Shown here in pieces: positions 47,903 through 59,733 of a stretch of DNA of 64,000 bases; within the stretch, counting starts at the first letter, position 1; the number at the start of each line of letters is the position of its first letter. The notes under the pieces are model-generated. The model was not told the DNA's origin, made no database searches, and saw only the letters and a program-made list of their open reading frames with translations. A program made the position numbers and the translations under genes. The DNA is from Monosporascus cannonballus (Eukaryota; Ascomycota; Sordariomycetes; Xylariales), in NCBI GenBank assembly GCA_004154925.1, contig QJNS01000310.1, positions 18,237 through 82,236 of the forward strand, given 5' to 3'.

Positions 47903-50900
47903 TCAGAAGACATAGGTCGCTTTCAGCGCCTCCTGATCCTGAGGTTGCAATTGACTCAAGAACTGGTCCAGCTGTGGGATGAGTTGGCGATAGATGTTGA
48001 TCGTCTAGCATGATATTAGAACGTACTTTTTCAAAACTGGGAGTGAGTAGTGGGATGCGGTTTACCTTTTGAAAGTCTTCGTGCAGGCCGCTGTTGTTTT
48101 CGCTGCGTAGCTTCAGGTCTCTGTACCGGGCAATCGCAGTGAAGAAGTGCAGAAGCGACTTCTCCATCGCCATCGGATTCCGTTCCACTATAACGGTAAA
48201 CCCTCTGAAAGCGGTTGCCTTTTCATCCGATGGGTCGACCTCATCCATGGAGCTCAGGAAATCTTCCGCGAAGCTGGCTAGGTGTGGCGCAAGGAGCTCG
48301 CTATTACCGAGCCCGAGCCTACCCAACGCGATTGCGGCGTTCTCTTGTACTCCCGCGGGAATACCCGGGTTGGTGATGATGTCGACGAAGCGCCTAAAAA
48401 GCTCGGGCACCCATTCCGCCATTCCGGACTTATATTGAATGGCGATCTCCCCGGCTGACCAGCAGGCGTTGTTCACCACACTGAAACCGCTGTCTATTTC
48501 TTCATCAAGGATATTGTCGATGTCGAGTTGCCTTAACAAGACTGGGAGGATGTTGGGCAGCGACGGCTGCAACTGTCCAAAAACGTACTTCGCGCAGTCT
48601 CCGAGTACCGCGTAGGCCGACTGGCGCACTTCATCGGTAGGATCATCCATACAGAGGGCCAGCAGCTCGAAGAAGGCCTGCTGGGATTCCTCGACAAGCT
48701 TGGCAGACTTCTCCTTGTCCAGCGCCTGGATGATTGCGCTAATAAGATCCAAGCTGGTGACGAGGAAGTCCTTGTCGGGAACCTCGAGAGCTGGATTGTC
48801 CGCCAGGGCCAAAGACTGTTCCAGGTTTTGGTGGATGATGTTCACACACCGGCGGAAGATGGGCTGGGCGTATGGGGTGAATGCGTCGCTCAGAGCCATT
48901 GCGACATATGACAAACACTCCAGGAGGGGAAAGAGTTCCCTGGACTGGTCTGAAACCTTCTGCCACCTGTCGATGAGAGCCGGCATCAGCGCGTCTACTA
49001 GATCGGGTTGGGCTAGAACCGGTCCAATATGCTCGGCTAGGGTTTGTACGCAATCGTATAGGATATACATGTTGCGATCCTTGTACTTCTGGAAGCATTT
49101 GACGTATTGCTGGATAATCGGCCCGCTGTATGGCTCGAGCTTCTTTCCGGCCTTCTCTTCAAGGTTCGCAAAGGCCGACGCGCCTGCTTCCTGAACTTTC
49201 TTGTTCTTATCGAGCATCTTCGTCAAGATACCCTCCATCATGGGTTCGAAATATTGCTGCTTCTGAGCCGGGTCCGTAAGCCCGGCAGCCCAAGCTGAAT
49301 AACGACCGAGTGTCCAGCAGGTGATTTGCCGGACAACAGGCTCGGGGTCGTTCAGTAGCGAAAGAAGGTAAGGTACCAGTTCGGGCAAGTGAGGCGTGAC
49401 GACACCCATGCAACCTTCCGCCACGGCTCCTAGTGCGAGGACGGCGGCCTCACGATACGGCCACTCGTCATGCTTGAGGTTCTTCGTAAGATAGGGTAGA
49501 ATAGACTCGAAAACGGGGTCCCGGAAGTCACGCGCAAACACATCAAGCGCAGCCGCGGAGCACTTCCTGAGTGTCCACTTCTCATCCGGGTTCCCGTCTT
49601 CGCCATCTTCGTCTTCAATCTCGCCTTCCTCTAGGTCTTCGTCCATATTGGCCAACTTTTGGTAGGCGTTACCGTTCTGATTCGGGTCGGTGGACGCGTC
49701 GCCGCCATTTGCGGTTCGTCCTGCCGACTTTTTGGCGAACTGCGGCTTGATGTCTTCCTCGCGGTCCTCCTCCTCTTCATCATCTGATGCGCCTCCCAAC
49801 AAGGCAATATCCTCAGGACTGTACACCATACACTCGAGGAGGACTGGGATGATCTTGTTGATATACGGGGTCAAGGATTGCCAGAGCGAGTCGTGCTCTC
49901 CAACGGCAAGCCAGAACTCAGCGGCGTCGCAAGCTAGCTCCTCATCGTCGTCCTTCTGCTGCGAGATGATATAGTCCACTAGGCCAGTTAGGTGGGGTTG
50001 CAGTTTGTCTGGTCGGGTCTCCACGAGTTGAACGAACGTCCTGCACACTTGGCGTCGTACGTCGGCACTTTGGTCTCCTGCTAAGGTGAAGAGGTGCTGT
50101 AGTAGGTCATCAATACAGTTGAGCATGGCTTGAGACTTCCGGGCCGTGAATACGTTAATCGCAGTTAGAGCTTGTGCGCGGACTTTCGGTAGAGGACTCT
50201 TAGTCGCCTGTATGAGCTTTGGAAGGATGAAATTCAGGGGTCTCTGGCCATTGAGCTCGCGCTCCAACATCTTGGTATTGTCTTCGCAGATCTTCGCCAG
50301 GGCTGCTATGGCGCCCTCTTGCGCTTCGTTAGAAAACTGGCCACCCTCGTTGCCAAGGATCTTCAACAGCTCTGGTATGAGCTCCGGCCAACTCAATAAG
50401 CCTCCTCGGCGGATCAACTCGGTCGCAATGTTGCCTGCATAGTTGCGTATCTGCGAGTTCTTGTCCTGCAAACCCAAGGGAATGGCCATCTTGATCAGGT
50501 TCAGACTGTCCGCCGGTATTTGTTTTAAGCCGGTCTTGACATTGTTCTTCAACATGATGGCGGCCGCAGACCGTACGAGATGATAGTCCTGCGCGGAGCA
50601 TTGTATCCCAGATGGAGGGTCGCTGGTCGAGAAAAGATAGACGAGATAATTGTTGATGTCGGGCGACGCCTTGGCCTGGGTGAGCATCTAGGGAGTGAAA
50701 ACAGGAGTACATTAGCATGCGCTCGCCTTCGTCGATCCGGCTAGGAGCTCTAGGAGCAGCTGCGAACCCAATCATAATACGCAAGTGAATAAAGGAAGCC
50801 CCTACCAATTCCGCCTGTTTCTGGGCAGCCTTGTTGAAGCCGCTGAGGGAGTCCTTGAGACAAGCGGCCAGCTGGCTCAAGGACTCGGGATTGGGTTGCC

Positions 50901-50907
50901 ACGCCAT
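47903..50907 (-). CDS. kap104: Transportin / karyopherin beta-2 (Kap104)
   Basis: Three exons on the minus strand: 50907-50806, 50687-48066, 48004-47903; 941 residues, the usual size. The N-terminus WQPNPESLSQLAACLKDSLSG is typical; the protein is a solenoid of HEAT repeats, e.g. LGLQDKNSQIRNYAGNIATE, KSPLPKVRAQALTAINVF and EPVVRQITCWTLGRYSAW. The long acidic loop of repeat 8 (about 340-415) follows VYSPEDIALLGGASDDEEEE. The C-terminus is INIYRQLIPQLDQFLSQLQP to TYVF. Kap104 imports cargo with PY-type nuclear localisation signals, such as mRNA-binding proteins, and releases it upon Ran-GTP binding; the acidic loop couples the two. The first exon encodes only 34 residues; exon 2 begins with an ATG that is internal, not the start. 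Confidence 0.95.
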
Positions 50908-53900
50908 GATGTATGGCGGGCGAGAGGAAGATTCGGGAGTGCGCCTAGAAGAAGTTGGAGAGAACTCGATGTACTGTGAGTATCCGTAGAGGATTGCCCC
51001 TTCGATATTTTGGCAGTGACTGATATTAAATGGCTGTCAGCAGGGGTGTCGGTTTGCGCGTATGACTCGGCGTATTGGAGAGGGGGGGGAACCGCAGTTA
51101 ACCAGGAGCTACTGCGGTGTCAGGATGGTGATAATGTAATGGTGGGTGACGATCCCAGTGAGAAGGAAAAAGATTCGCCAAGTCGTACCGCTTTCACTTG
51201 TTTAAACGGAAAGAGTTTAGTAATAATCCGCGGGGACACTCTTTGGGAATAGCTGTCAACAGCCCTCGTTCCTCTTTTTTACCCCCCCTTCTCCTTAAGA
51301 TTTATACACAAATTCAGAGAGGTGCGGGAATACAGTGGTGATCAAAGAAGGGGCGTTGCAGTTGTCGCTGCTCTTTGCTGCCGTGCGTTAGGATCTAGGT
51401 AAGGCAGCAATATATCTGCGTATAAGTGTACAGTAGGTAGGGAAGTCAGTGGTCAATATAACTTGGAAAGGAAGCCAGCCTTTCATAACACTAATAGTGA
51501 GGACGGTACAACCATGGTGGGTTGATGCGTGTGTGGTGGTTGTGTGCACTGTATGTATAAACTTGAGGGATATGGGGTGCCCTTGCGATTTGACTAATGG
51601 TGGGGTTTTGGGATTGATTTCACTTCTTCGCGTAGGGTCAGAGATTGTCAGGTCACAGGCACAAAAGGTGAGGGGAACTGCTACGACGCCCTCTGATCCC
51701 TGTTTTCGATCGGACGGCCCCAACTTCATTCAGGTCTAGCATATCCTTATTAGCTGATGAAGTGCCTATGCACCTATCGCGATGTCTTTACCCCTGCTAG
51801 ACTTTTAATTTATGCATTTATATGCCCAACCTTAGTCACTATGTTAATAAATGGGGTTATGCAGCCTTCTATAATTAGGTGAGCTCCAGTACGTGAATAT
51901 GGGTAGGGGCCTTAGGTTTAGTTGCAAGTAACAGATGATCTGTACGAGATCCTCTTACCTTAAATTACGCTATTACCGTACCTACATGCCTCGCCTCATA
52001 TGTAGGAGTTACGCCACGAAATGCACTTATCTGCATGTGGAACGGACTCGGAATAATCTCATTTCGACCGTCAGGTACCAACAGCCATTTCACCTCAACG
52101 GTGTTGCATCTTGCTTGCTCCACAAGCGACGTTCCGACAACATCCGACGAATAGAAGCCTAAAACGGGCACGGATGCAGTATATCAATGGCTGTGAGGCT
52201 CTGCACTCAAAATCACCATGTCGCTGCAAACGTGGTTGCCATGAAATTGGCAAGATGTAACGTTAGCAGCATGGATGTCAGATGGCATCGTCGACAGTTT
52301 CCTCCTCAGCTACGCGGCGGGGAGTAACCGGTCTAGGCGGTGAACGAGCACTCCCCTTTATGCGTAAACGCGTTTGTGACCCGGGATCGAGAACGGGGCC
52401 TCGAGGTCTGTATTCGTGGTGCTGACCGTAGATCCATACAGGTCGCATTAAACAGGGAAGGAAATCTGGATTCGGGCGTCCCAGCTAGCGCTAGCAATAT
52501 ACCGGACTCCGCCGCAGCGCTGGGTTCTAAGAGAGGCGAGCTGCAAAACCGGGCTGCACGAGAAGAGACCGGTGTAGGATCTCGTAGTGCTTGCCGGTCC
52601 AGCGTTGGTATGATTATGACAAGGAAACCTCCCAAACCGCCTTCCCAACGGCCAGATATCGTGTGCATGTATCTAAGTAGTTAGAAATAGGGGGTAAGAT
52701 GGGGAAAAGAGCGAAATGCTGCATATGTGCCTTCATCACGAAGCAAACATCTTGTGTTCTCATCGCTTGTCCTCGTGGCATGGCAATACCGGACGGGGGG
52801 CGCCGCACACGTTGGGTGTGCCCTCACGTCGCGGGGTGGGAAATAATCCATCCCATATCACGAGCTCCTGTGCAGGTTGCCATGTAATCCAAGGTCGTAC
52901 ATCGAGGGGCTCGCCAAATTGCTGCAGTAGAACCTCGACAGGGAAAAAAAAAGGTTTCCTGCGAGTCCTGACAGACACGCTGCCTACCCTACGTTCATTG
53001 CGGACCCTCCCACCTCAAGCAACTTTCGATAACCGGTGATGTGAGACGTGGGAACCTCGCCCGGAGATTTATCTGCCCCAATGGCATTTCTCGACATCCG
53101 TACCTATGATGCTGGGACACCCCAGTCCCTAACGTTAGGTATCTTGACGAAGGACCTGGGAGACTTCACGTGTCAGACCGGGGTGTAGGAGGGCTGTATG
53201 CCATGCAGCCACCCGCTCCTCGGGTAGCGGACGATGATGTCGGTTTAATTGCGCGGCAGTTATTGGTCCGGGTGCGGCACCGAAAGACGCAACAACGTCG
53301 CAGCAGAGGACTCGAGGTTGGCGTATGTATGTCATCACGACTTGGCTTTCGCTGACCCGTACTTGTAATATCCCTTAGGAGCTGGGACGATTTCGGTTTC
53401 TTTGGTTTCAGTCATACGCCTCAGCGAAGCTCGCCCTTGTGCCTTGGTAGACCGAGGCGTAGCCATGATTGGGAGTTAAAAACCTAAAACAAGTTGGTCA
53501 ACGAACTGTGTCATACAGCAGAACTCCGTCCGTAGTGCTACGGTGTTTCCACTCGACAGTCGTTAGGTCTATACAAACCCAACTATGTTTAGATATAAGG
53601 CCAAACAGTCCGACTGGATCTAATTTCAGTGTTATTCGTTGACCGAGGACATTGCCGTCCTCAACCTTACGACTTGTTACCATTGAGATTGACCTTGGAC
53701 GGAAGAGCGCGGAGAATAATACGGCGTGTGAGATGAATGTGTGACCTTCGGGATATCTTTAGGGAAAGTCAACAAATACGACATACAAACGATTTGACAG
53801 CGGTAGCTTAGAAGGAGACGAGTCTCGCCTGGAGCGAGGATCCTGCAACGGTACTGTCACGGGGTAAGTTAAGCCCAAGAAGTATATGCATTCTAGCTAT

Positions 53901-54699
53901 GGCTCTTTCCGTGACGGATGAGGTGGATGTTGAATTACAGGTTTTCCTTGGGTATCTTGTAGTCATTATTGAAGAACTCTTGACGTTAGGCGAGTCATAC
54001 CAGCATACCCCTTATGCAACGTGAGAATCAACGAAACTGGATTCATTTGAGTCGAAGTATCTTGGCTATTCTTCGTGGGTTACTGATTTTGCTTGTGTGA
54101 TTCTCCTTTAGCAGTGTAGCCACCTCCGAAACATGAGCTGACCTAATTGAGCAGCATCATGATCGTAAGGCTATGTGTTCCCTCGTTGGCGCGATTACCT
54201 AAATCAAACTTCAGTAGTCGGCTGATCCAAATATGGGTCGAGACACCCAATGGCCTCGATATGCCGCTTGGGATGCGGAATCCGTGTTCCCTTGTCCTAC
54301 AGGTGGTAATCGCCGACCAGATCTCACGATACAAGGTTTGATCTACGATCTATGAGGCTGCAGGTCACAGGTACAAAATCAGCTAATAAAGTTCCATTGG
54401 GGAGACACAATAGTTTCTCCCCCATGTGCATCAGCCAGGTCCTCGAATGGGGGCTGCATCACAACTGCCTGTGGTCATGTCAGGCTTGGTGCCACATATT
54501 GACCCTTCCATCATGTCCTGAACCGTCTACAGTGACGCCGTTATGTACCTGGAGCATGTGAGAATACACATACGACTGCAGTGCCGGGAACTCTTGGGTG
54601 GGCAGCCTCGCGGGTCTGTGGATATCAAGACACGAGAATTATAAGTTGGGGGGGATTATTGACCCATATAGATTTTCTGCGCGCTCTCTAGTGGCCGTC
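50908..54699. other. Large gene-poor region
   Basis: 3.8 kb without a supportable gene. The first part is the KAP104 promoter. A small minus-strand ATG frame at 53334-53466 (43 codons, MATPRSTKAQGRASLRRMTE at its start) and an adjoining 67-codon frame (53135-53338) are mildly protein-like but no model joins them. Other frames (51388-51729, 52333-52684) overlap one another on opposite strands and look random. Confidence 0.4.
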
Positions 54700-55025
54700 A
54701 TGTCTCAAAGTTTCGCGGTAAGTCACAGGAGGGAACTCTGCTGTTGCTAATTGTCCTCTAGTCGACGTCTCGGAGTAGGCTGGAATTCATCGGTCCCGCT
54801 GTTGGTGCATCGGACATTTCTGTCTTTGCTGAGGCCTCCACTGATCCTGCTAAGCGGTTAACTCGCACACCAGGGGCAAGGCGAATGCGTAAAGCATTAC
54901 GACCACCATATCGTCGCACGTCGCGCCATAAAACAGTAGTTCGGTCACAAGATAAGCATGTGCAACTCGCCACAACGCAACCGAGGGGGTGTCTGCCGGT
55001 GCCGAGCGAAGCGGAAGGGATGTGA
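54700..55025 (+). CDS. Possible small two-exon gene, unknown basic protein
   Basis: Exon 1 54700-54717 (MSQSFA) ends at a perfect GTAAGT donor; a 44-base intron with a TTGCTAAT branch motif ends CCTCTAG at 54761; exon 2 54762-55025 continues in frame for 88 codons to TGA. The 93-residue product is Arg/Lys-rich with the stretch RLTRTPGARRMRKALRPPY and no membrane segment. I do not recognise the family. In favour are the complete set of splice signals and preserved frame; against are the short intron, the opposite-strand frame of similar length and the proximity (160 bases) to the end of the PAC4-like gene. It could also be the 5' part of a longer gene. Confidence 0.35.
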
Positions 55026-55185
55026 AGCGGAGAGACCGCTGCGTGGACTATTGGTCTCGATATGGTGGTCAACCTCCCCAGTGGATAAGGAAGGAAGGCC
55101 GTAGCATAAGAATGAGACCCTCTTATGAACATGGAGGGCGCGATGAAATGGAACCTGTCGAAGTCTTTCGATGTAGGTGAGTGAC

Positions 55186-55696
55186 TCAGGAGCTTTCCAC
55201 GCCATTTTTCCTAGCATCGGTGGGTATGATGACATCCTTCAGCTCGCCTAGTGTAACCTCGACGACCTTCTTGAAGGCTTCCATCTCCTCTTCAACGGTT
55301 CCTCCAAGGCCAGTGTTAGCAAGGCTAATGGAGCTACCCACGTAAACAGGCAGCCGGGTCTTTCTGGCTAGAAGTTTGGCAAGGCGGGTAGTGAACTCTA
55401 GTGTAGCCTCAGTAGAGTAGATTGTGGTGGATAGTGGCTGACTTGGATTGTATTGCTATTCGAGTAATAAGCCATATGCCATATGAGGAGATACTGTGAG
55501 TATACAAGCTTACATCTGGCAGAGCATATACGAAGGAACCCATGGGAACGGGCTTGCCCACGTCATCGGCGGCGACCGTTGTCAGGAAAAGCATGATAGC
55601 CTTAGACTTGACTACCAAGCGAAGATGAATCTTTGTATCCAGTGACCGGGGCAAGGGAAAGGAGAGTTGGATTGGCTGATCACTAGTTGTGTCCAT
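55186..55696 (-). CDS. Proteasome assembly chaperone 4-like protein (PAC4/PSMG4)
   Basis: Two exons on the minus strand: 55696-55514 and 55455-55186; 150 residues. Exon 1 carries IHLRLVVKSKAIMLFLTTV and PMGSFVYALPD; exon 2 carries QPLSTTIYSTEATLEFTTRL, AKLLARKTRLPVYVGSSISL and the end EEEMEAFKKVV. The combination LARKT...VYV...EEMEAF matches the PAC4 family (human PSMG4), small proteins that pair with PAC3 and guide assembly of the 20S proteasome alpha ring in the cytosol. Start taken at the second in-frame Met (55696), since the 16 residues from 55744 look like leader. It is divergent from the methyltransferase gene (about 720 bases between starts). Confidence 0.8.
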
Positions 55697-56417
55697 TGTG
55701 GCGGCTTTGCTCGAGGAACGAATGGGGCAAATCTCCTGGTACATACGACTTGAGCGATAGCCCTAGCGAGTGTGTTTCTTGGGTATTCTCTAAATATCCC
55801 CTCTGCTCATCAGAGGTAGGGATGAACTTGTCCGATGTTGTATTAAACGAACCGACAGTCAAGTCTCCTAGGTAGACCAGGTGAAGTAGGCATTCCAAGA
55901 TGGGTCCGAGCGTCTAGACTAGAATCTCAACCACGGCATCACTGCGGGTACTGCCGAGCACCCAGAGTATCGCTTTTCTTGGCTGCTTGGCAATCCCGGT
56001 CAACTTACAAAGCGCATAATCTGAGGCTGTCGAGTCGAGCACTGACTGCGAATCTCGAACTAATAATTATGTCAGATCTACAATCAGACAAACTCATTCA
56101 TTATACAAAAGCCTATATTATCCGGATTGCATAGGTAATCGTACACCTTTTTCTAATCACATACTTTTCTCTTTCATGCAACCCTAAGAGTTCACTCTCT
56201 GCCCCTCTTCATCTTTATCAGGCATATTGCCCCACCGTATGATAATCCTAGGCCCTCCCATCACGGCATTGATATTGGGAGAGCTCACATTCACTTCCAC
56301 AAGCAGCCGGATTTAAGGCCTGTAGCTCGCTCACTTTCAAATTCGTAAAACACACCACGAGATTAAGCCCCGTATAACACAGCGGTATATGCAAGCTTTG
56401 GCCCGTGATACGATCCG
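55697..56417. other. Divergent promoter region, PAC4-like and methyltransferase genes
   Basis: 720 bases upstream of both divergent genes. No coding sequence is supported. The half next to the methyltransferase gene (56060-56230) is AT/CT-rich. Confidence 0.5.
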
Positions 56418-57802
56418 ATGACTTTGAAAGAGATGGGTGAGGAGGAAGTCGTTCAAGAGAGCCTCGGGCATGGGGAGGAGAGCCACTGGAACGGCGTTGA
56501 AGAGACAATCAACGACCCGGAGGAACTCAGGGTCATCTTTTCTGCACTCGACTCATTCAGGTTAGTATTCACCATATCCACTCCGCTCTCATATTTTTTT
56601 GGCTACCATCGAACGCTCACCACTCGCAAACGTAAACGAAAGCAGACTTCAGATACTGACGATGGTGACGTAGTCGATATGCCAAGGTCGCACATCTGAA
56701 CTGCACTCATCTCCGTAGACAGGCCTTTTATGCCCTTCCCCAGTCTCATTGGCAGATGCTGGCGGCTCCGCCGTTCTCCTATCTGGAGACGCTGGATCGG
56801 GTTGATGACGCCATCGAGAGCAACGCCGGGCTTGCCCGCACCATTGTGAAATTTGGTCTGCATTCTTTCGGCGTGGCTGACCCGAACTCGAATCAGGAGC
56901 CCGCCGTACCGGAAGAATGGACCGGCATCGCCAAACACCAGGACCTGGACAAGGCTCGGAGCACCCTTCGGCAGTTCTACCGTGACTGGTCGGCCGCAGG
57001 TGCCGTCGAGCGCGATGCTTGCTATGGCCCCGTTTTTCAGGCACTTGAGGCCGAGAAGGCGAGATACCCCGACAGGCGGGGGACGAGAGTCTTGGTGCCG
57101 GGGGCCGGGCTGGGACGTCTGGTTTTCGAACTGTGCCGGAGAGGTTATTTGGCCGAAGGCAACGAGATATCTTACCACCAACTGCTGGCGTCGTCCTACA
57201 TCCTCAATTCCACAGAGACAGCGGAACAACACACCATATATCCCTGGATCCACACATTCTCCAACCACCGGAGCCGCGAGACTCAGTTCAAATCCTATAA
57301 GATACCGGATGTTCATCCCCAAACGACACTTTCTCAGACGGAAAATGCCGGCTCGATGCAGATGTGCGCTGCGGATTTCTTGTGTTTGTACGGCGATGAC
57401 ACCCATAAGGACGGGTACGATGCCGTCGCTGCGGTCTTCTTTCTCGACACGGCGCCGAACCTCATCCGTTACCTCGAAGTGATATTCAAAACCCTAAAAC
57501 CTGGCGGTGTGCTCATCAACGTCGGCCCCCTGCTCTGGCACTGGGAGAATCACGTGCAGGGCCACCACGGCTACGACGGTGACGGTGATTACGACGAGAA
57601 CAACTCCCTGGGTGTTGCGGATCCGGGCAGCTTCGAGCTTACAGACGACGAGGTTATGGCCTTAGTAGAGCGCATAGGGTTTGTAGTAGAAAAGCGGGAG
57701 ACGGATAGAGAGGCGCCTTACGTACAGGATCCAGACAGCATGTTGCGGACGGTGTATAGAGCTAGTCACTGGGTCGCACGGAAGCCAGAAGTCGCACCTT
57801 GA
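56418..57802 (+). CDS. Carnosine N-methyltransferase-like (N2227 family) SAM-dependent methyltransferase
   Basis: Two exons: 56418-56560 and 56674-57802; 423 residues. The splice joins DSF to SRYAKVAHLNCTHLRRQAFY, a conserved N2227 region, followed by ALPQSHWQMLAAPPFSYL. The Rossmann core shows motif I in VLVPGAGLGRLVFELC, then GNEISYHQLLASSYILN, DGYDAVAAVFFLDTAPN and LKPGGVLINVGPLLWHW. The C-terminus has ELTDDEVMALVERIGF. Human CARNMT1 makes anserine from carnosine and also methylates histidine in proteins; yeast has the homologue YNL092W. Substrate in fungi is not known, so I claim only the family. A high-quality TAG acceptor at 56671-56673 follows a TACTGAC branch motif at 56654-56660. Confidence 0.9.
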
Positions 57803-58078
57803 ACTCTCAGCGCGGGGGATGCGAGCGAAGGTGCACGCACTATTGACCAGAATATCAGGGGCGAAAACGGTGGTGAAAGGCCGCATATAGAAGTCAGGGG
57901 CCTTTGCATCCTTGCATAGTACTCTTCTGTCATAAGATGTAATAGCATAGTGCTGACTGGGGTATCCGAGAGAACGGCATCAATACGGCTGCATAAAGTG
58001 ACATATGTGTCATATTACTAAATTGATCGCTGCTTCTATGATCCAACGCACATATACTTGGTCGAAGAAAACCCTGCC
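57803..58078. other. Short spacer between convergent genes
   Basis: 276 bases with the 3' ends of the methyltransferase and SDR genes; AT-rich before 58079. No other feature seen. Confidence 0.5.
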
Positions 58079-59126
58079 TTACAGCTTCGGCTCGGCACCA
58101 GCATCCATCAAACCGCCCCTAGCCCATAGCGACCCGCCATCAATCTCGATCGCCGCACCATTGACGTGGCTGCCCGCCCGACTCGCCAGGTACACGACGA
58201 CGCCCGCTATATCCTCGGGCCGCCCGAGCCTCTTCGCCGGGTTGTTCCTCGCGTGCTTCTCGAGGCCGCCTGTCATCTCCAGCAGGCCCGAGGCCATCTT
58301 GGTGGGGAAGAAGCCGGGGCAGATGGAGTTGACGAGGATGTGCTGCGGGCCGAGCTCGACGGCGAGGTTGCGGCCGAGGTGGATGGCGGCGGCCTTGCTG
58401 GCGCTATAGGCGTAGGTGCCCTGCCGGCCCAGCGTGCCGACGCCGAGCCCCGCCACGCTCGCCGTGATGATGACGCGGCTCGGGTCGTCGACCGTCGCGC
58501 GCGCCCGCAGCAGCGGCGCCAGCTTCTGCACGCAGTAGAACACCGACTTCACGTTCAGGTCCATGACCTTGCTGAAGGCCGCCTCGGGGTGGCTGTCGAA
58601 GGGCGCCCCCCACGTCGCCCCCGCGTTCGCGAACAGGATGTCCACGTGCGCCGTGTGCTTCGCCACCTGCGCCGCCAGCGACTCGATCCCGGATGGGTTG
58701 CTGCTGTCGGCCGGCGCCGCGATGGCGCGCGCCCCCGGGGAGAGGTTCGGCAGCGCGTTGAGCTGCGCCGCGGCGGACTCGCACGCCGCCGCCTTGCGCG
58801 ACGAGATGAAGACGAGGGAGCAGCCGGCTTGGAGGAAGCTGTGGCCGTTCTCGTTAGCGTGTCAGCCGGGGAAGGAGGAGTAGGAGGTGCGATCGTGAAG
58901 GGGAAGCCGGGGCCGGTGGAAAGGTAGTTAGTTGGTGGGTTGGGTGGATGGATGGATTGATTGATTGCCGTTTAACTCGAACGGTTAGGGATCTCGGAGG
59001 ATTGGTGAGTACTCACGCTGAAGCAGCATTGAGACCGAGACCTCGCGAGCCGCCGGTCACGACGGCGACTTTGCCCTTGAGGGAGAAGAGGGAAGGGAAG
59101 TCCTTCAGGTCCGTCTCGTTGGCCAT
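58079..59126 (-). CDS. Short-chain dehydrogenase/reductase (classical SDR)
   Basis: Two exons on the minus strand: 59126-59017 and 58838-58079; 289 residues. Exon 1 holds the NADP(H)-binding motif VAVVTGGSRGLGLNAA; exon 2 begins FLQAGCSLVFISSRKAAA and shows DILFANAGATWG, MDLNVKSVFYC, the active-site Ser in VIITASVAGLG, YSASKAA (Tyr and Lys of the catalytic YxxxK) and NSICPGFFPTKMA, then RLGRPEDIAGVVVYLAS and IEIDGGSLW. The Arg after the glycine motif and the SSRK at the end of strand 2 point to NADP rather than NAD. Specific substrate unknown; similar proteins are annotated as 3-oxoacyl-ACP-reductase-like or gluconate 5-dehydrogenase-like. Strong GC bias in exon 2. Start at 59126 rather than an upstream ATG at 59216. 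Confidence 0.88.
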
Positions 59127-59733
59127 GGTTGCCGTAGTCTCTCCTGGTGCGGTACGGGTAAGGTAGTAAAGATAGTAAATGGGTTGAATGGAGAAACGCT
59201 TAGGAGTGGATTTCAAGGCGGATTAAGGCGGATGTAATTGCTCTCTCGAGTCATTGGGGAAGCTCCTCGAGCATATGTAGATGCAGGGATATTATTATAT
59301 TTCAAGGGGGATTGGATTAGCTCGGCAGTTCGCCTTAGTATGTGGAATAGATCGGTGGGGAGCGAGCCGAGGTTCAAGGTACAGGCCGAGCTAGACTGCC
59401 AATATCTGGATCTGGATCAAAGAACACCGTCACTGGTTAGTTGTGACCTTCGCGTAGAGCCCTGGGTGTGGGATGAAACTTTATATAGGTCGTAGGCATC
59501 TGTATAAAAATGGATTAATGCCAGTATTTTCACCAACACTTACATATCCCATGTAACTATCTGATTACATGTCTTAGTGCTAAGTGATAGGGTGGCAGTT
59601 GATGTCTGTTACGCGTGTCCCCCTCGATACGTGATTTTACCATCTACTATTCCGTAAGAAGAGAATGATATATGTCGCTTATGCAGGTGCTGGTGGGAAT
59701 AAGTCAATTTCTTGAAGCTGATTAGTAGTAGAG
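59127..59733. other. Intergenic region between SDR and TFC1 genes
   Basis: 600 bases, SDR promoter and TFC1 3' flank. No coding sequence supported. Confidence 0.5.

Noticed and set aside
50685..50687. ATG at 50687 as the start of Kap104
   Set aside because: A conserved 34-codon first exon (50907-50806) splices to it and supplies the typical karyopherin N-terminus.
58166..58927. 253-codon plus-strand frame
   Set aside because: Shadow of the SDR gene; no family features, while the SDR frame has the full catalytic set.
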